Source: Cycas panzhihuaensis
Taxonomy: Eukaryota; Cycadophyta
Length of the DNA stretch: 64,000 nt
Direction: 5' to 3'
NCBI GenBank assembly: GCA_023213395.1
Contig: CM041465.1
Span: 235,793,741-235,857,740, forward strand
Shown: piece after piece, positions 1 to 12,587 of the stretch
Layout: the number at the start of each line of letters is the position of its first letter
Position numbering within the stretch: the stretch's first letter is position 1
Translations under genes and position numbers: made by a program
The notes under the pieces: generated by a model
Told to the model about the DNA's origin: nothing
The model's input: only the letters and a program-made list of their open reading frames with translations
Databases searched by the model: none

Positions 1-89
1 CTTGCCCAATTGCTTTATCACCCAAGTCTTTGGCTGTCATGTAAGATCACTTTGTGAATCGGTTCACACCTCTGAAAGCTAGCCACTAA
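1..89 (+). pseudogene. C-terminal tail of archaeal-type RNase H (element E)
   Basis: These bases align with the end of the RNase H ORF of D (52010-52098) and of B (near 19840). The shared landmark is a stop codon followed by a conserved AATGAGG context. One frame ends in RFTPLKASH before TAA at 87-89, much like the end of the B copy. None of the catalytic part is in the window. Small indels against D suggest a decayed copy. Confidence 0.6.
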
Positions 90-421
90 TGAGGCTAAAC
101 TATGGCGACTACTAGGTTTGCTCATTTACCTCTTATACATGACATCATCATGTACTTTTCTCTATATTTTTATGATGGGGGTAGCCCCCTCGTCCTTCTT
201 AGCTTCCAATTGATTCCTAAGTGGCACATAGGTAGCCCCTATGTTGTCTCCACCCTTATCCTTATATCCACGTGTTTTGCCATGACACTTGTCAGCACCC
301 TTGACTCTTGTTATGATTATGATTTATATATACATACACATGTGCTACTAACAGTTTTATTACCAACATTTGCCATTGCACCATTCTTTCAAGCAGCGAG
401 GCTCTGCTACTAAGGGGGTAG
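90..421 (+). other. 3' UTR and polypurine tract of element E
   Basis: Noncoding stretch between the RNase H stop and the 3' LTR, shared with D (52099-52411) and B (19430-19840, minus). It holds two stem-loops conserved in all three copies: GGGGG-TAG-CCCCC at 177-189 and CATAGG-TAGCC-CCTATG at 227-243. It ends in a purine-rich AAGGGGGTAG directly before the LTR, the expected plus-strand priming tract. Short ORFs here are not conserved. Confidence 0.7.
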
Positions 422-3163
422 TGTTTCCCAGCTACTGGGAATAGATACAGATAGGTCAACTTAGGTAAGCACATGTATGCTTCTTCCTTTTCACTTCTAC
501 TATTTCTTTGGAAGGGTTCACAAAAGTATTGCCTCATTGCATGACTGACTGCTTTATTTGTATGATTACCTTGCATCCATTTGGCTTGATCATGATACTT
601 GTCATATTATGAGGCTATGATGACCCAGTGGGACCTACCTTTCCACAAGGTAGGCATCCCCATGGTACTTTACAACCCTCCGCGCTACCTCCACATCACC
701 TCAAGCCTCATTTGATTTGTATGACCCATTCATGCCCTAATTTGAGCTCTTACCATGATGTTTCTGAGAGCTTTAGCCCTTTGATACTCCTCTCAGCCTT
801 ATTCACATGCCTTCTAGACTATCCTAACCACCTAGATAGGAGGGCCAACCCCTTCCTAGCCTGCCACATCAACTTTTTGGGCTCCCAGAACCCAGATTAT
901 TGCCATTCTAGCTTTCTGGTCCCGCATTACTGTAAACTTAGTAGTAATACGAAATTTACTATGGTGCGACTGTTGCAAGTTATTTTTTAAAAATTACCAT
1001 GGAAATTCTCATTTTTTTCATGGAATTACCACGTGGCCTCACGCCCAGCACAGCCCTATTCACTTGTTTAGGGTTAAGATGGGTACAAATCCCAAAACCA
1101 TCATCATTTTACCTTTCTTAGATCTCTTTCGGCTCTCCAACTCAACTCTCTCCTACTGTAGTTTTTTGCACTTCTTTCTTGCTTCCATAGGTGTACCTGC
1201 AGACCTACATTTCTTGCAACTCCAGTCTAGGTTCTACCTATAATGACCCTTCTCCGTGGTGGGAAGCTCCTCTCCGGCACTCTCAAGTAAGTTTGGTGTG
1301 GTTCTCTTCTACATATGCCCTAGCAAGTGTCTCCTACGACCATCCCCAGGGAAACCTCCTATAAAACCCTACAGGAACTCTTCTTCTTCACTGGTTGTAG
1401 GGGCAAGCCTGCCCTAGACTTAGCCTAGCATGTACCTTAGGCCCATTTTTTTTAGAATTTCTTGAGTGTTATTTCTATGTTAGACTAATTTTCAAGTGTG
1501 TTTGCTTGCTTTCTCTCTGTTCAGCTGTAGTGGACATTCTTTCCATTGACTTTAGCCTTGTATCTCCACGTTTTTATCATCCCTCTACTAGTTTTCCTTA
1601 AGGAAGTAGCAGGAGAAGATCCATAAAGGTTAGGTGAAGGGAGTAAGGCAAGGGTAGTCCTACTTAGTCCTACTCCCCAAGGGCAACCCCCTTCCCACCT
1701 TTCTTCTCCTGCTCCCATGCTTCTCTTGGGTTAATTAGGAGAAGGTGAACCTTAGGCTTGCACTAGATTATCAGTACGTGTAGCACTTACTGCACTGATT
1801 CCAGGGCTACACGCCTCTTATTTGGACCCCCATAGTGTCCCCAACATTGCTTGGTATTCCTTAAATATCTTAGGAAGGTTTTGTATAACAGATCACTGCC
1901 CATAGCGACTCTATTTCCTTGATACCTCCCCAACACTTTGTTACACTTATCCTCATGCTTCTTGGCTATCATAAGTTGTTATTTGTCCTTACCTTACTGT
2001 GCCAAAGGGATGTGTAGAGAACCTTAGTGGAGGGTTTAGACATCCTAAGGCTACCCTTCCCTCTTTCTTGCTTCACATGTGTGGTTGCTTGAGGAGAGTT
2101 AAGTTTATTTGCAATAGTTATTTCTCTAATGTAAGCATTATGTTTTGACATATACTTTACATATATTTGCACATATATATAACTTCTCTTGCAGTCCCTT
2201 CTTGGAAGGGATAAACCTTGTATGTGCAGGTTTGAAGTGGTATTTCACGAAAGGAAAAGACCTCCAAATCTGGGTATGCTTTACCCTCTTTTTCTTTCGT
2301 TCGTTCTATTTTGCTTCCTTTTGTTTCGCTTACTTTTCATGAGGGGAAGGTAAGGAAGGCCTCGTCCTTTGTGTTGATCTTGATCACACATCCACCAGTT
2401 GGCATGAGGTCATGCGTTGCGTGTAGGTGAGGACTCCCATCGGTCGCTACTACTCCTAAGTACGCACATCTTTCTCTTATACCTTCATTTTTCCTTCTTA
2501 CTCTTATTTAAATCTATACTCTAGCTAAATAGATCACATGAAAGTGAAAGGGTAAATGGTATTGGTTGTTTGCATTTATATGTCATATGCTTATCTCACA
2601 TAGGAAAGAGACATAATAGGAATCCCCTTTCCTCTTCCTCTTCCTCTTAATCCAAACATACCCTTAGGTGCATTCTGTTTAGCATTGTTTGCTTGCACAT
2701 ATAACACTTGTTCTTTTTTCCTCTTGCCCTTTTAGTTGTTAAATGGATACGTAGCTTAAGCCTCTCTCTCTCCCTTTTGGTTCTATTTGCCTAGACCAAA
2801 TAACCAAGGGAGACCCACTTACATCGTAGGCTTTCGCCTACCCCATTCATATTCATTTCCCTCCATCATAGGGAAACCCCTTGAGAATTCCTCTTTTTCC
2901 CTTCTGGCCATCCAAGGGTGGGAGGACCTCCCTTTAAAGACCATCCAGGCTACCCCCTATATGCACTCTCTCTCTCTTCTAGATTGAGGGTTACTCTAAG
3001 GTAGTTGGGTTCCATTCATAGGTCCCGAACTCGTGCTCCAGCGTACGGGGTGCCCTATGTGGTGCTCTCTTTGCTTGTAGGATCTTTCCCACACATTTAA
3101 CATTGATTGTTACCTACCATTGTCCCTATTGAGCTTAGCGACTATCCCGTAGACACGCATTCA
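422..3163 (+). repeat. 3' LTR of element E (2742 bp)
   Basis: Starts TGTTTCCCAGCTACTGGGAA directly after the polypurine tract and ends GACACGCATTCA, which matches the LTR end of D (GACGCGCGTCCA). Features shared with other family LTRs are a donor-like TAGGTAAGC about 45 bases in, U3 repeats at 924-972, a CACGTG box at 1030-1035, and a pyrimidine-rich downstream half with acceptor-like sites (for example before 3022). Short ORFs inside are not kept in the other LTRs. Confidence 0.85.
1030..1035 (+). promoter_or_regulatory. G-box CACGTG in the LTR of element E
   Basis: CACGTG within ACCACGTGGC lies about 600 bases into the LTR, the same place as in both D LTRs. In plants this is a bZIP/bHLH binding core. 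No clear TATA box is seen in E. The role as a promoter element is inferred from position and conservation. Confidence 0.5.
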
Positions 3164-3975
3164 GTAACCATCTTCAAATACAACTTGTTTATCATCACTA
3201 TCCTATATTAATTCTGAATCAACATATCCAACAATGATTTCTTCAACCTTTAGAGTGGAATCTTCATCAATTTATATATTCCTTAAATGTGAATCATTAT
3301 TTAGACTTAAATTAATAAACAGAAGTAAATCACTAGACTCATCTTCAATAGGACCATCAGATTTATATTTAATTTCCTTCGAAATAATAGTATCATCTAA
3401 ATAAACTTTTATCAATTCATCACTCTCAACATCTTCAATAGTAGTTGCCACCTCATCAATACATTTAACCATAGTCTCTTTATGTTTAGTAGTAATTTTA
3501 TCAATACTCATACATTTTTGACATACCATTTCATCAGTGTTGATAATATTCATTTTACTTGTATCATAATCATTACTAATCTTATTTACTGTTTTAATTA
3601 TTTGTTGTATCTCTTCAGAAGTTTGTTCAAATACATCTCTTTAAAAATCCCAAGCTTCCTTGGCAATTCTAGCATGATGAACCTTAAGAATGATAAAATG
3701 ATATGCTAAAGGAAGATCAACCTTATCTAATGTAATAAGAATCATGATAATTGTCTCTTTATCTTCTAAAATTTTTTCTTTTCCTCTTAATCTTTAAGAA
3801 TATCATATCCATTAATAACAAATTTCCATAAACCTTTAGTTATGAGTATACATCTCATTTTAATTGTCCAAAAGAAATAGTTTATTTCATTGTACTTAGG
3901 TGTTGGAAGATGTAAATCCCTTAAATAATATTCGTTTATCTCATGAACGTATATGACCACATCATTCTCCTCCAT
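3164..3975 (-). pseudogene. Ty1/copia gag-like remnant, cut by the LTR of E
   Basis: Read on the minus strand from ATG at 3975, the protein has a copia Gag N-terminal pattern (DUF4219/UBN2 type): YNEINYFFWTIKMRCIL, then TKGLWKFVINGY, and about 60 residues later ARIAKEAWDF. The next open stretch (3553-3272) is acidic and unrecognised, with DDTIISKEIKYKSDG. Several in-frame stops break the reading frame. The homology stops where the LTR of E begins, so E probably inserted here. No protease, integrase or RT of this element is visible. Confidence 0.6.
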
Positions 3976-5925
3976 TATTATAAATGTATCTTCGAATAAT
4001 ATGTCCCTTCTAATATTTTCCCATTAATCATGCTTAATAATCTCTCTCATATTTCATGTCACTAACTTCATTATCATATCATCAACTTACATATTTCTCA
4101 TATTGCCAAATAGTCACATACAAAGAGTACATACTTCACCATCAAATCAATGCCTCATATATACCACATGCATCTCATAAAGATCATGCATGCCTCATGT
4201 TACTATTGAATCACTAAGACACATCACACTTCACTTAATTATCTTAATTCTCAAAACATGGATTATACCACAAACATCACCATATAACAAACTCATGCAT
4301 ATATTATTGTTAAACAAACCCCTCTTTGTAACACATCACATATCAATCTACATGTCATGTCTTCTCAAATTTAGTACCTCCTTCATACTTTACCAAATGA
4401 GTAGCCAATGAAAATCATCTCAAATACATACAAGATAAGTCACATACTCACATAATTTTGTCAATAAGATAATAGAAACCCTGTCCTTGATTTTAGGACC
4501 TCCTTCTATCTCCAAATCCTTTGTAGGACCCAAATATACAAATTACAATGAATTTCCTTAAAATGGTTTACAACAACCTTCTAGGGCTCAAAAAATGGTT
4601 GGTCTAAGGTCAAGTAATATGTAAGAGAGTGATGCAAGAGTTGCAAAAGAAGATTTTATCTAGTTACCACATAGGGATACAACACAAAGATACAACTTTA
4701 AACTAAAAATTCTCTATGAAAATTTCATCAAAATATGTCAAATCATATACCAAAATGATGGGCTCTGAGTTAGGATTCCAATAGTTTAGACAATTCAAGA
4801 AACATACTCCTAGAACTCAAGATATTAAGAAAAGTATACAAATACCCTTTTATGAAAAATAAAATAAAAATAAATAATAATTTAAAATTTAACACCCTTT
4901 GAAAATTAAAACCAAGTCATATTGATGTAGTATACAAAAAAGGGCTAAAACTTAGGGTGGCTACTAGACTTCAAATGAATATACAATTTGATTAAATTTC
5001 TAAAAACTTTAGAAAAATAATATATCACCTATGCACAAATTTTTGGTCGAAATAGGCATAAACTAGTTAATTAAATCTATAATTTAGGGCTAAATTGATG
5101 ATGAGAGGTGATCTTTTGACTTGATATTCCTCAATTTATGATCATGCCTAAGATTCATTTAGGAATAACGGTAATGATTCCAACAGCTCCAGAAAAATCC
5201 AAACACAATAGCTCGGTGTTAGGGATATAAAGCAAGACACACACTTGAAGAAAATTACCTTTGTGTATTGTTGTTGATAATAACCCTCCTTAAGTGGCTT
5301 ATCATGCAATAATTATATAACAACAAAATTTTCACTTTATAATTGCCTTAGAACTGCAATGAAGGAAGGGTAAATCATAACAAGAGCTTAAGGTAGGTCT
5401 AGCAGTAATGAATAGATGAGCTAGGGGTGGACTTTTAATTCAAGATGATGCAGTTAGGGCACAATCACAAAGGGCTATTTTCACATATGATCATTGAATA
5501 AGTGCAGCATGGGTAATAACTTCCATGAGATAATCACACACTAAACATGATTTCCCACTGATGGATTTCATCTCATAATATTAATAAACAAATAGGCATC
5601 ATATGCTAATTGACAATATGAATGGTACTACAAATAGGTTTGTCTACTAACCCAATCTCCCAAATGTAGGTTTTAATGGAGCAGGAGATAGGCAACCACA
5701 ATCTTTGAAATAAAATGAAATAAATATGTACTCAGAAAAAAATAAATGGCATCAACAATGATATGACCATGAACCATTAAATGGAGTCATAAGACAAATA
5801 CCTTAGCAAACTAGTAACAGGCTTTACAAACCCATCTTCTCATATGTCAACATAATTAGGTTTTTCACAAATAAATTAGGACACCTGCAAATATATCAAA
5901 TCCTTCTAATGAACCTCGCTAAACC
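3976..5925. other. AT-rich sequence without recognisable genes
   Basis: Very AT-rich, with no ORF longer than about 75 codons and no recognised motif on either strand. It lies between the copia gag remnant and a copia-type primer site, so part may be that element's leader. At nearly 2 kb it is too long for a normal copia leader and may contain further decayed insertions. Confidence 0.5.
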
Positions 5926-5941
5926 TTGCTTTGATACCGAG
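5926..5941 (-). promoter_or_regulatory. Copia-type primer binding site, minus strand
   Basis: The minus strand reads TCGGTATCAAAGCAAGG, close to the copia consensus TGGTATCAGAGC that pairs with initiator tRNA-Met. A plausible LTR end (TTTCTCA) lies just before it on the minus strand. It points toward the gag remnant at 3975 and fits the same old copia element. Confidence 0.5.
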
Positions 5942-5942
5942 T

Positions 5943-7500
5943 TGAGAAACATAAATGATAAATAATAATTGTAGAAAATAAAAAATTAAATACAAAGATC
6001 ATAATTATACCCTTAAGGTACCTCAACTTTAATTAACATCATTGAAACATCCTTTCATCAAGATAATAGATATGATACATTAGTTGTGTATTTATAATGC
6101 ACAACATGATTATGCATGGGACCAATTATAAAATATTGACATCATAATACACAAATGTGTATTACTATTATGCCTAGAGAAGCGTGAACTAAACTACTCC
6201 AATAATTGATATGTATACATTTATTTGTCTGTATAGTCCACTTGACTTATTTCTCTAAAGTAATTAATAAAATAAGCAAAGAAAGAAATAAAATATATGA
6301 GTAAAGAAACAAGCCAAAGATGTAAAGAGAGATAAAACCAAATAAATTGATGTTAATTCCATAATAAGAATGATCCAAAATATCTTACTTGAGCATTAGT
6401 AAGTAGGGAATGGCAACAGGGTGAGGTCATAATCATATTAGAATATGCATCATTGTTATCATGATTCTTAATTAAAAGAGAAGAGAGATAGGGCATTTAT
6501 AATGAAAACAAAGAGACAAAGAGAGAAAAAAAATCTTAAGACATAATGTGAAGTTGGTATTTTAGACTATTAAGTATTAGTTATACTATGTTTTAGGGAA
6601 ATTATGAAGTCAGCCTTAAGTGTCCTAAAATTAGACCAATGGGGGCCGAAATCATATAGGGGGTATAACTTGCTCATTTCAACCCATGACCACTTGATTC
6701 ATATCTACTCAAGGAAATCTACATAATTTTACAAGTGAAATTAAAAATTATATTCAATATCAAGACATAAAATATAAAAGAAGATAAAAGCATGTGAAAA
6801 AACTTAGAAAATACTCATGTTAACCAATTAAATTATTCAAAGGGGCACAAGCTTGTATCAATATAAAATAGAGAATGAAATAATGGCAAAATATCATATG
6901 TGTAAAATAATAGTAAAGTACATATAACAATGGCAATTAAGAGAGAATTACAATAGAAAAACCATATCATATAGACGATAATAATCAAAAGGATAACCTA
7001 CGATGCTATATCTCTATAATAAAATAGGTATTATTTAGAATAAATCCCATATCATCATCAATAATAGGGTGTAATATTAAAATGTAGTAAACCAGGTAAA
7101 TGCTTAATAATAAGTAATACTAGATAAATCATAAGAAAATATAAATAATTTGATGTAATGTCATAAAAATAACAAATGATAATATATGATCTAATATATA
7201 TCTAATTATTGAGAATAAGAGTAAACTTGAGATTCCTAGATTAAGGATAGGAGGCCCAAAATTAGGGAAACATTTATCTCCTTAGCAATGGAGCTTGGTG
7301 AAGCTTGTGTAATATAGAGCAAATGTTGCTAACATTATATCCTACATCATATATTAAATTTTACCCAAAATGTTTTACTATTTTGGAGGCTATGTAAGAG
7401 TGATAAAAGTATGTACAATCTTATACTAGTACCATAATACCAATATGATCTCAAGTAATATAAGTAGGTATAAAAGGTCCAAGATTTCCTTAGTTTTTCC
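5943..7500. other. AT-rich stretch, probably containing a decayed copia LTR
   Basis: The left edge (TGAGAAAC at 5943) would be the end of a minus-strand LTR, judged by the primer site next to it. I could not find the other LTR end. There is no coding sequence; the stretch is A-rich with frequent ATAATA and AAATAA runs. Confidence 0.3.
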
Positions 7501-7501
7501 C

Positions 7502-7535
7502 TATATATATAGATATATATATATATATATATATA
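7502..7535. repeat. TA dinucleotide microsatellite
   Basis: About 33 bases of almost pure TA with one GA interruption. Confidence 0.9.
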
Positions 7536-7539
7536 AGTA

Positions 7540-7962
7540 AATGATGCCGTAAAAATATATTAGTAATCTAAGACTTACATTAGAAAGGAATAGTTTCAAG
7601 GATATAGGAGAGTATGAGAATTAATTAGTAAGGAGAATAATTTAGTAATATAGAATCTATTAGGTGTAATACATAATTATATAATTACCCTCACATATAC
7701 ACTCTCTACATTTATGTGTATTTTATATTACAGGTTATGAGCTACATAAAGATATGTGCTACTTCTAGACTAACCAATGAAGTTCTCTCATTGATGGTGA
7801 ACTTATATTACAAGTATGTACATTATCATTCTTTTTAGTTTAAGTTTTAGTCATTTCTCCATATGTATTTATTTGTACATAATTCATCTTGTTTGAACAT
7901 TATTATTATATTTTTAACTTACCATCACATCCTTTATATGTATTGTATATTCAAATTCTAAT
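7540..7962 (+). repeat. Putative copia LTR 3' part
   Basis: This stretch directly precedes a perfect copia primer site at 7964 and should therefore be the end of a 5' LTR. The start is not defined by any visible repeat; 7540 is only a guess where a TG follows the TA microsatellite. No second copy was found in the window. Confidence 0.3.
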
Positions 7963-7963
7963 G

Positions 7964-7976
7964 TGGTATCAGAGCC
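7964..7976 (+). promoter_or_regulatory. Copia primer binding site (initiator tRNA-Met type)
   Basis: TGGTATCAGAGCC is the classic plant Ty1/copia primer site complementary to the 3' end of initiator tRNA-Met. It faces right, away from the minus-strand primer site at 5926. Confidence 0.75.
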
Positions 7977-8280
7977 CAAGGTTAAATCATTGAAGGCATT
8001 ATTGTAGAGCCTTGTACATGTTATCCTTTTGATTTTTTAGAAGCCTTGTCAAATTTTTGTTGTGCTTGCTTCATGACCTGATCATTATTCACTTGAAGAA
8101 TCATTTCAAGTTATTTAAAACCAACTTATGCATATTATTTTAAGAGATTATTATCAACATTTTTAATGGCTTGTTAATCATTTTCAAAATATCATATATA
8201 TTATTATAAAATTGATTAAAGTTGGTTTATCACTATGTGGGTGTGTATGAAAGGAAGAAGGTCTTCCCTCCATTCAAGAC

Positions 8281-8439
8281 ATGGATCAATCTATGGATTT
8301 GAGTTATGGCTATAATACTAAAATAGGTGAATTACCAAAAGCGATAAATCCAGGTGTGCTGGCAAAGATGGTTTCTGTGGAACCTATTTTTGGAAAGAAG
8401 GTAGTAGATGAACAAAGTGCAACCAAGACAAAAAAATAA
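8281..8439 (+). pseudogene. Short ORF downstream of the copia primer site, unrecognised
   Basis: A 52-codon ORF starting MDQSMDLSYGYNT and ending KTKK before TAA, about 300 bases after the primer site, where a copia gag would start. I do not recognise a gag domain. It may be the first codons of a decayed gag or chance. Frames downstream are closed. Confidence 0.25.
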
Positions 8440-9545
8440 ATGGTGATGATGAAAGATGATCATGACCATATGTGAAGACCAATCTATTGAAAAAAAAAAA
8501 GAAAAATAGGTAGTGATAATAATAAGGAGAATACTACAAAAGATCATAAGAGAGGTGTGTTACAAAGTGCAAGCACAAGGATCTTAGATGCTGGGTTCAT
8601 CTCTTCATTCTGGTCGTAGACTTAAACATCTGAGTATCCAAACCTAACTGCAACCTATAATTACAATCCTCATTCATAACAACTATTGATAAAGAAACCC
8701 CTACATAGTTACTGTAATGAAAATGGAAGATAAAAAATATTGATCGAGACCTTAAAATTTTAGGGTATTCACTATATTGTTTTGATTAAATTATTATTGG
8801 TGCATATTATCATTTTTTAAAAATTATGGTGGATATCAATTTTTATTAAAAGAGGTGTATACTTTTTTGCAAATAGAAAAATAAATTTAATTATATTTGA
8901 TATCTATTTTAGGTCTACCTATCCCCCTTTGTTCTTTATCCCCTAGTCATATGGAGGCACTACGTGACTAGTTGCTAATAAATAAAAGGGGTTAAATCCT
9001 ATTTTTCAGCCTTTATAAAATTTTCATCATATTTTTGGCTATAACTTAAACTAGGAGGATCTATTTTGAGTTTTGCCAGCTATGTTGGATTTGTAATGGA
9101 GAGATCTTTCATTTAGCGAGTCACTTGCTATGATTTGGAGTTGTTTTGATGTAGAAATTTTATCTCAAAGTCAAAAGTTATCTTCAAAACTTTATTTTTC
9201 CTCATTTTTTAGATTTTTAGGCATATATACATATTTTTAAAGTCTTCATTATATTTGTTAATATGATATACCCTAAATGGGTGGAATAACATGTACTAAG
9301 GTCTCATTTTTCATCTCTAGAGAACCCATTTTATATTGAGCTTCATTATATGAGAGAGAGTCATTCATATTATACTCAAGTCACATCTATCTTTTGGTAG
9401 GATACCACTCCTTAATAACAGTCGCACACCAACATAACATGTAAATAACTCCAAAAGAGAACTTGTATTGCAATACCCTTCGGAGGGGCAAACTCTTAAT
9501 TATATGCAGTACCAATGATATTTTAGATACCCTACTCTAAACATT
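8440..9545. other. AT-rich sequence without recognisable features
   Basis: No ORF, repeat or motif that I can name. The sequence is probably decayed transposon DNA. Confidence 0.4.
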
Positions 9546-9548
9546 ATA

Positions 9549-9672
9549 TAAATATATATATGTCTCTATGCTTACTACACAACCTCCTCCTTATGTATGT
9601 AGGATATTACATGAATATATATAGTGCTCAATGACCACTATGCAACCTTCTACTTATGTATGTGGGTTATTA
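9549..9672. repeat. Two imperfect direct repeats of about 60 bp
   Basis: Each unit starts AATATATATA and contains a tract like CAACCTYCTMCTTATGTATG, ending in ATTA. The first unit ends near 9607 and the second near 9672. Confidence 0.7.
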
Positions 9673-9674
9673 AG

Positions 9675-9760
9675 AAAAGGGAAGAAGTAGAAGAAATGGA
9701 AGATATAAGAGAGAGAAGAAGTAGAAGATATAAGAGAATATAAGAGAAGGTAAGTTAGGG
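9675..9760. repeat. GA-rich short repeats
   Basis: Purine-rich tract with repeated GAAGTAGAAG and GATATAAGAGA blocks. Confidence 0.75.
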
Positions 9761-9789
9761 GTTGGATCCCTAACAAAGTCCCACCCTTA

Positions 9790-11232
9790 AAAAAGCTTTG
9801 CCCTTAAAGCTTGGTGATATCAGGATGCTCTTGGACAAGTTGCTCATTCTCCCAAATTGTATTTCTCATGGAAGTTGTTTCCATTTGATGAGATACTCAA
9901 TGATTTACCTAGATCGTAGATGTCAAATTCTTCGGTTGAATGTGCATTTTTGAATGAGTTGAAGTTGCCCCTCTTTATTTAAGATAGGTAATTCTATTTG
10001 AACTTGTATTTGTTGCCCAAGTACCCTCTTAAGACATGAAATATAAAAGACATTATGGATCCTTGATAGTGGTGGTAAGTCTAAGGTATATGCAACTTCA
10101 CTAATCTTCTTGAGAATTTTGTAAGGCCCATAAAATTGAGGTTATAATTTATATTGCACATCCCATTTGAGAGATGCCTACTTGTATGGTTACAATCGTA
10201 AGTATACCTAGTCACCTAGTTGAAATGCTCATTCACTTTACCTGTTGTCTACCTGTTGTTTCATCTGATTTTTTGCAAGGTTTAAATTTTCCTTAAGTAC
10301 CTTAAGAATCTATGTTATTTGTTAGATATGGTCCTTCATTGCTTGAACCTTAGAACTATTTATGGCATAGTTCTTAAGTACAGGTGGTTCATAGCCATAT
10401 AATGCTTAAAACAGAGTCATTCTTGCTGATGCATGATAGGTTGTATTATACCACCATTATGCTAAAGGAAGTTAATGATGCCACTAGCCCTACTTATCTA
10501 AAGCATAATAATGAAGGTATCCTTTAAGGCACTTATTAACGACCTCCGTTTGACCATCTATTTATGGATGGTAGGATGAGCTAATTATCAGTTTAGTACC
10601 AAGTAGATGGAAGAGTTCTATCCAAAAGTTACTCGTAAACCTAGGGTCTCAATCATTAACTATGTATTTAGGCATGCCATGCAATGTGTGTATATCCTTT
10701 AAAAAGATCTCAACAATTTACTTTGCCTTATATGTGGTTTGAATACCACAAAAATGAGCATATTTAATTAGCTTATCAATAACCACTAGTATGATATCTT
10801 TTCTTTCTAACTTGGGCAGACCCACAATGAAGTCCATAGAAATTTCTTCCCATTATTGATTTGATATAGGAAGGGGTTGCAACAATCCTGGAGACTTGCT
10901 TATTTCTATCTTATGTCATTGCCAAATTTCACATAAGGAGACATATCACTTTACATCTCCTTTTTATCCCTTCCAAAAGAAAGACTATTTTAAGTGATGG
11001 TATGTTCATAGGAACCCCAAGTGACTTACTATTAGAGAGGCATGTGCATCATATAAAATTTGCTCCTTAAGGCTAGAGTGAGGGCATATATATTTGATTC
11101 TTGTACTAGAGAATATTTGTAGACCATGTATAATGAGTTGAATGCCCTACTCCAGCTTGAAGGTCTTGAATGATCTACTTTGTAAAGGGGTCCTGATCCC
11201 ATTCTTGCTTGCCGACTACTATCCAAGAGGGA
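9790..11232 (-). pseudogene. Chromovirus (Ty3/gypsy) integrase and chromodomain remnant
   Basis: On the minus strand this is the 3' part of a chromovirus pol. In order: zinc-finger remnant (about 11080-10930), PGLLQPLPI linker, integrase core with SMDFIVGLPKL (first Asp, near 10835), VNDRDPRF (second Asp, near 10655) and DGQTEVVNKCL (catalytic Glu, near 10545), then KLQPQFYGPYKI (GPY motif, near 10130), and a chromodomain at about 9905-9795 with EYLIKWKQLP and WENEQLVQEHPDI. Stops and frameshifts are frequent. Reina/Tekay-type order is inferred. RT and RNase H are missing; A's LTR begins at about the place where they should lie. Confidence 0.8.
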
Positions 11233-11234
11233 TG

Positions 11235-12430
11235 GAAGTCCCTCCCTCTAACTCCAACAACGTCGACAATAATTAGTGGAAGCAAAGATATCAACAACTT
11301 GTGGGAACACATCGCAAGGAGTGACAATAAAAGGTGCAATAAAGAATGGCACTGAACTTCATAATCAGGTCCATTCCTTCTTATTCATTCCTCCTCTCCT
11401 CCTTTTCTCTCCCTATTATACCTATTTATTTCATAAATTGATCAAAAGAAGTGTTGAAAATTTTTCTTGATTGCATGTTATAAATGGAAGAGAGAAAAGA
11501 GTATAGCATTTACATTCACCTTAGGAATATTGATTAGGTCCTTAATCATTTAAAGGAAGTAAATGTGCCTCCTACCAAAAGGGAGGCATACTTGTAAAAA
11601 GGTAATGCTTTGCATTATGCTTTCCCATTTATTTCCTTTGCATTTTAGCCTCATTGCATTCATTTGAAGGTAAAGGATGTCAAGGGGGGGGGGGTTACAA
11701 AAGGGAAAAGTTGCATATTTGCTTATATGCTTATTTTAGTTTCTTTTTGCATATTTTTCATTTTGCATAACTACTTTGTACAAAGCAAAATTTTATCTCA
11801 AACACACAAAAGAGGATAAACTACTTCCCAAAAATATAGAAATTATAAACTTGAGAGACCACTTCATTCTTTTTGGCAACCTAAGAAAACCTCATAACTC
11901 AGTCACCATGAGATATCCGTGACTTTCCCTTGCTACCCTTTCTTTCACATTCTGACTCCATCTCACTATTCTTTCTATCCAAGAAGAATTTGCAACTTTA
12001 TTGCTATTGGATGGTGGTAATATTCTCTCCATTTTATGATCTCAACACTTAAAACCCTACCCCTTGAAGATAAACGTTTAGGCTCTAAACAAACTTGTCA
12101 GAGCCGTCCCTCATTTCACCATCACTTTGTCTCTTATTTACTTATCTCTTTCTTGAAAGAAGATTTAGTGCCTCTTCTCTCCCCTTGAGGATAAGAGAGC
12201 CTTATTTAGGCAACTCAAAGACTGAAGGATGCCCTCCTTTTCAAATTGAGAGAGGTATCTTAAGGAAAAAGGAAGGATAATGTATAAGTTATGGGTCCCA
12301 GAACCTATGTTCTGATGCATGGATACCCTTTGAGTGTGATCTATCCTTCTTTGAGACCTCTAGATCTTTGTGTCCTTCATATTTGTCTAGAGTTCCCTAC
12401 CCCTAGTGACCCCCCTTAGGTGCACTTCCA
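11235..12430 (+). repeat. 5' LTR of element A (5' boundary uncertain)
   Basis: The 3' end is secure: it stops in TGCACTTCCA one base before a primer site, like the LTR of C. From about 12060 the text aligns with C's LTR (for example the CCAGAACCTATGTTCTGA segment near 12300). Farther left the similarity fades, and no TGTTTCC start is found. The LTR is either 5'-truncated or diverged, and is about half the length of the others. A run of eleven G lies at 11684-11694. Confidence 0.5.
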
Positions 12431-12431
12431 C

Positions 12432-12449
12432 TGGCGACCATACTGGGCA
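12432..12449 (+). promoter_or_regulatory. Primer binding site of element A
   Basis: TGGCGACCATACTGGGCA starts one base after the LTR end. The same motif follows the LTRs of B, C and D. It resembles the complement of plant tRNA-Arg 3' ends, the primer reported for Ogre/Tat elements. I recalled the tRNA sequence from memory, so that assignment is tentative. Confidence 0.7.
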
Positions 12450-12587
12450 CTCACCAGTAAAGGAGAGGCATAACTCCTCTTGGTTGTAGTATTAGCCTCT
12501 CCTTCTTCTTTCTTTATCTCCTTGATTCATTGGGCCTTCATAATTTTATTTAAGCTATCCCTTATGAGGCTTTTAGGTGAGATATGG

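Larger units (their letters stand above)
1..3163 (+). mobile_element. Element E: 3' end of a Tat-lineage Ty3/gypsy retrotransposon
   Basis: The window opens inside this element. It holds the last codons of the archaeal-type RNase H, the 3' UTR, a polypurine tract and one complete 3' LTR, in the same order as in element D (52050-54968). The 5' part lies to the left of the window, so its target duplication cannot be tested; the five bases after the LTR are GTAAC. The right flank is a copia gag remnant. Confidence 0.85.
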
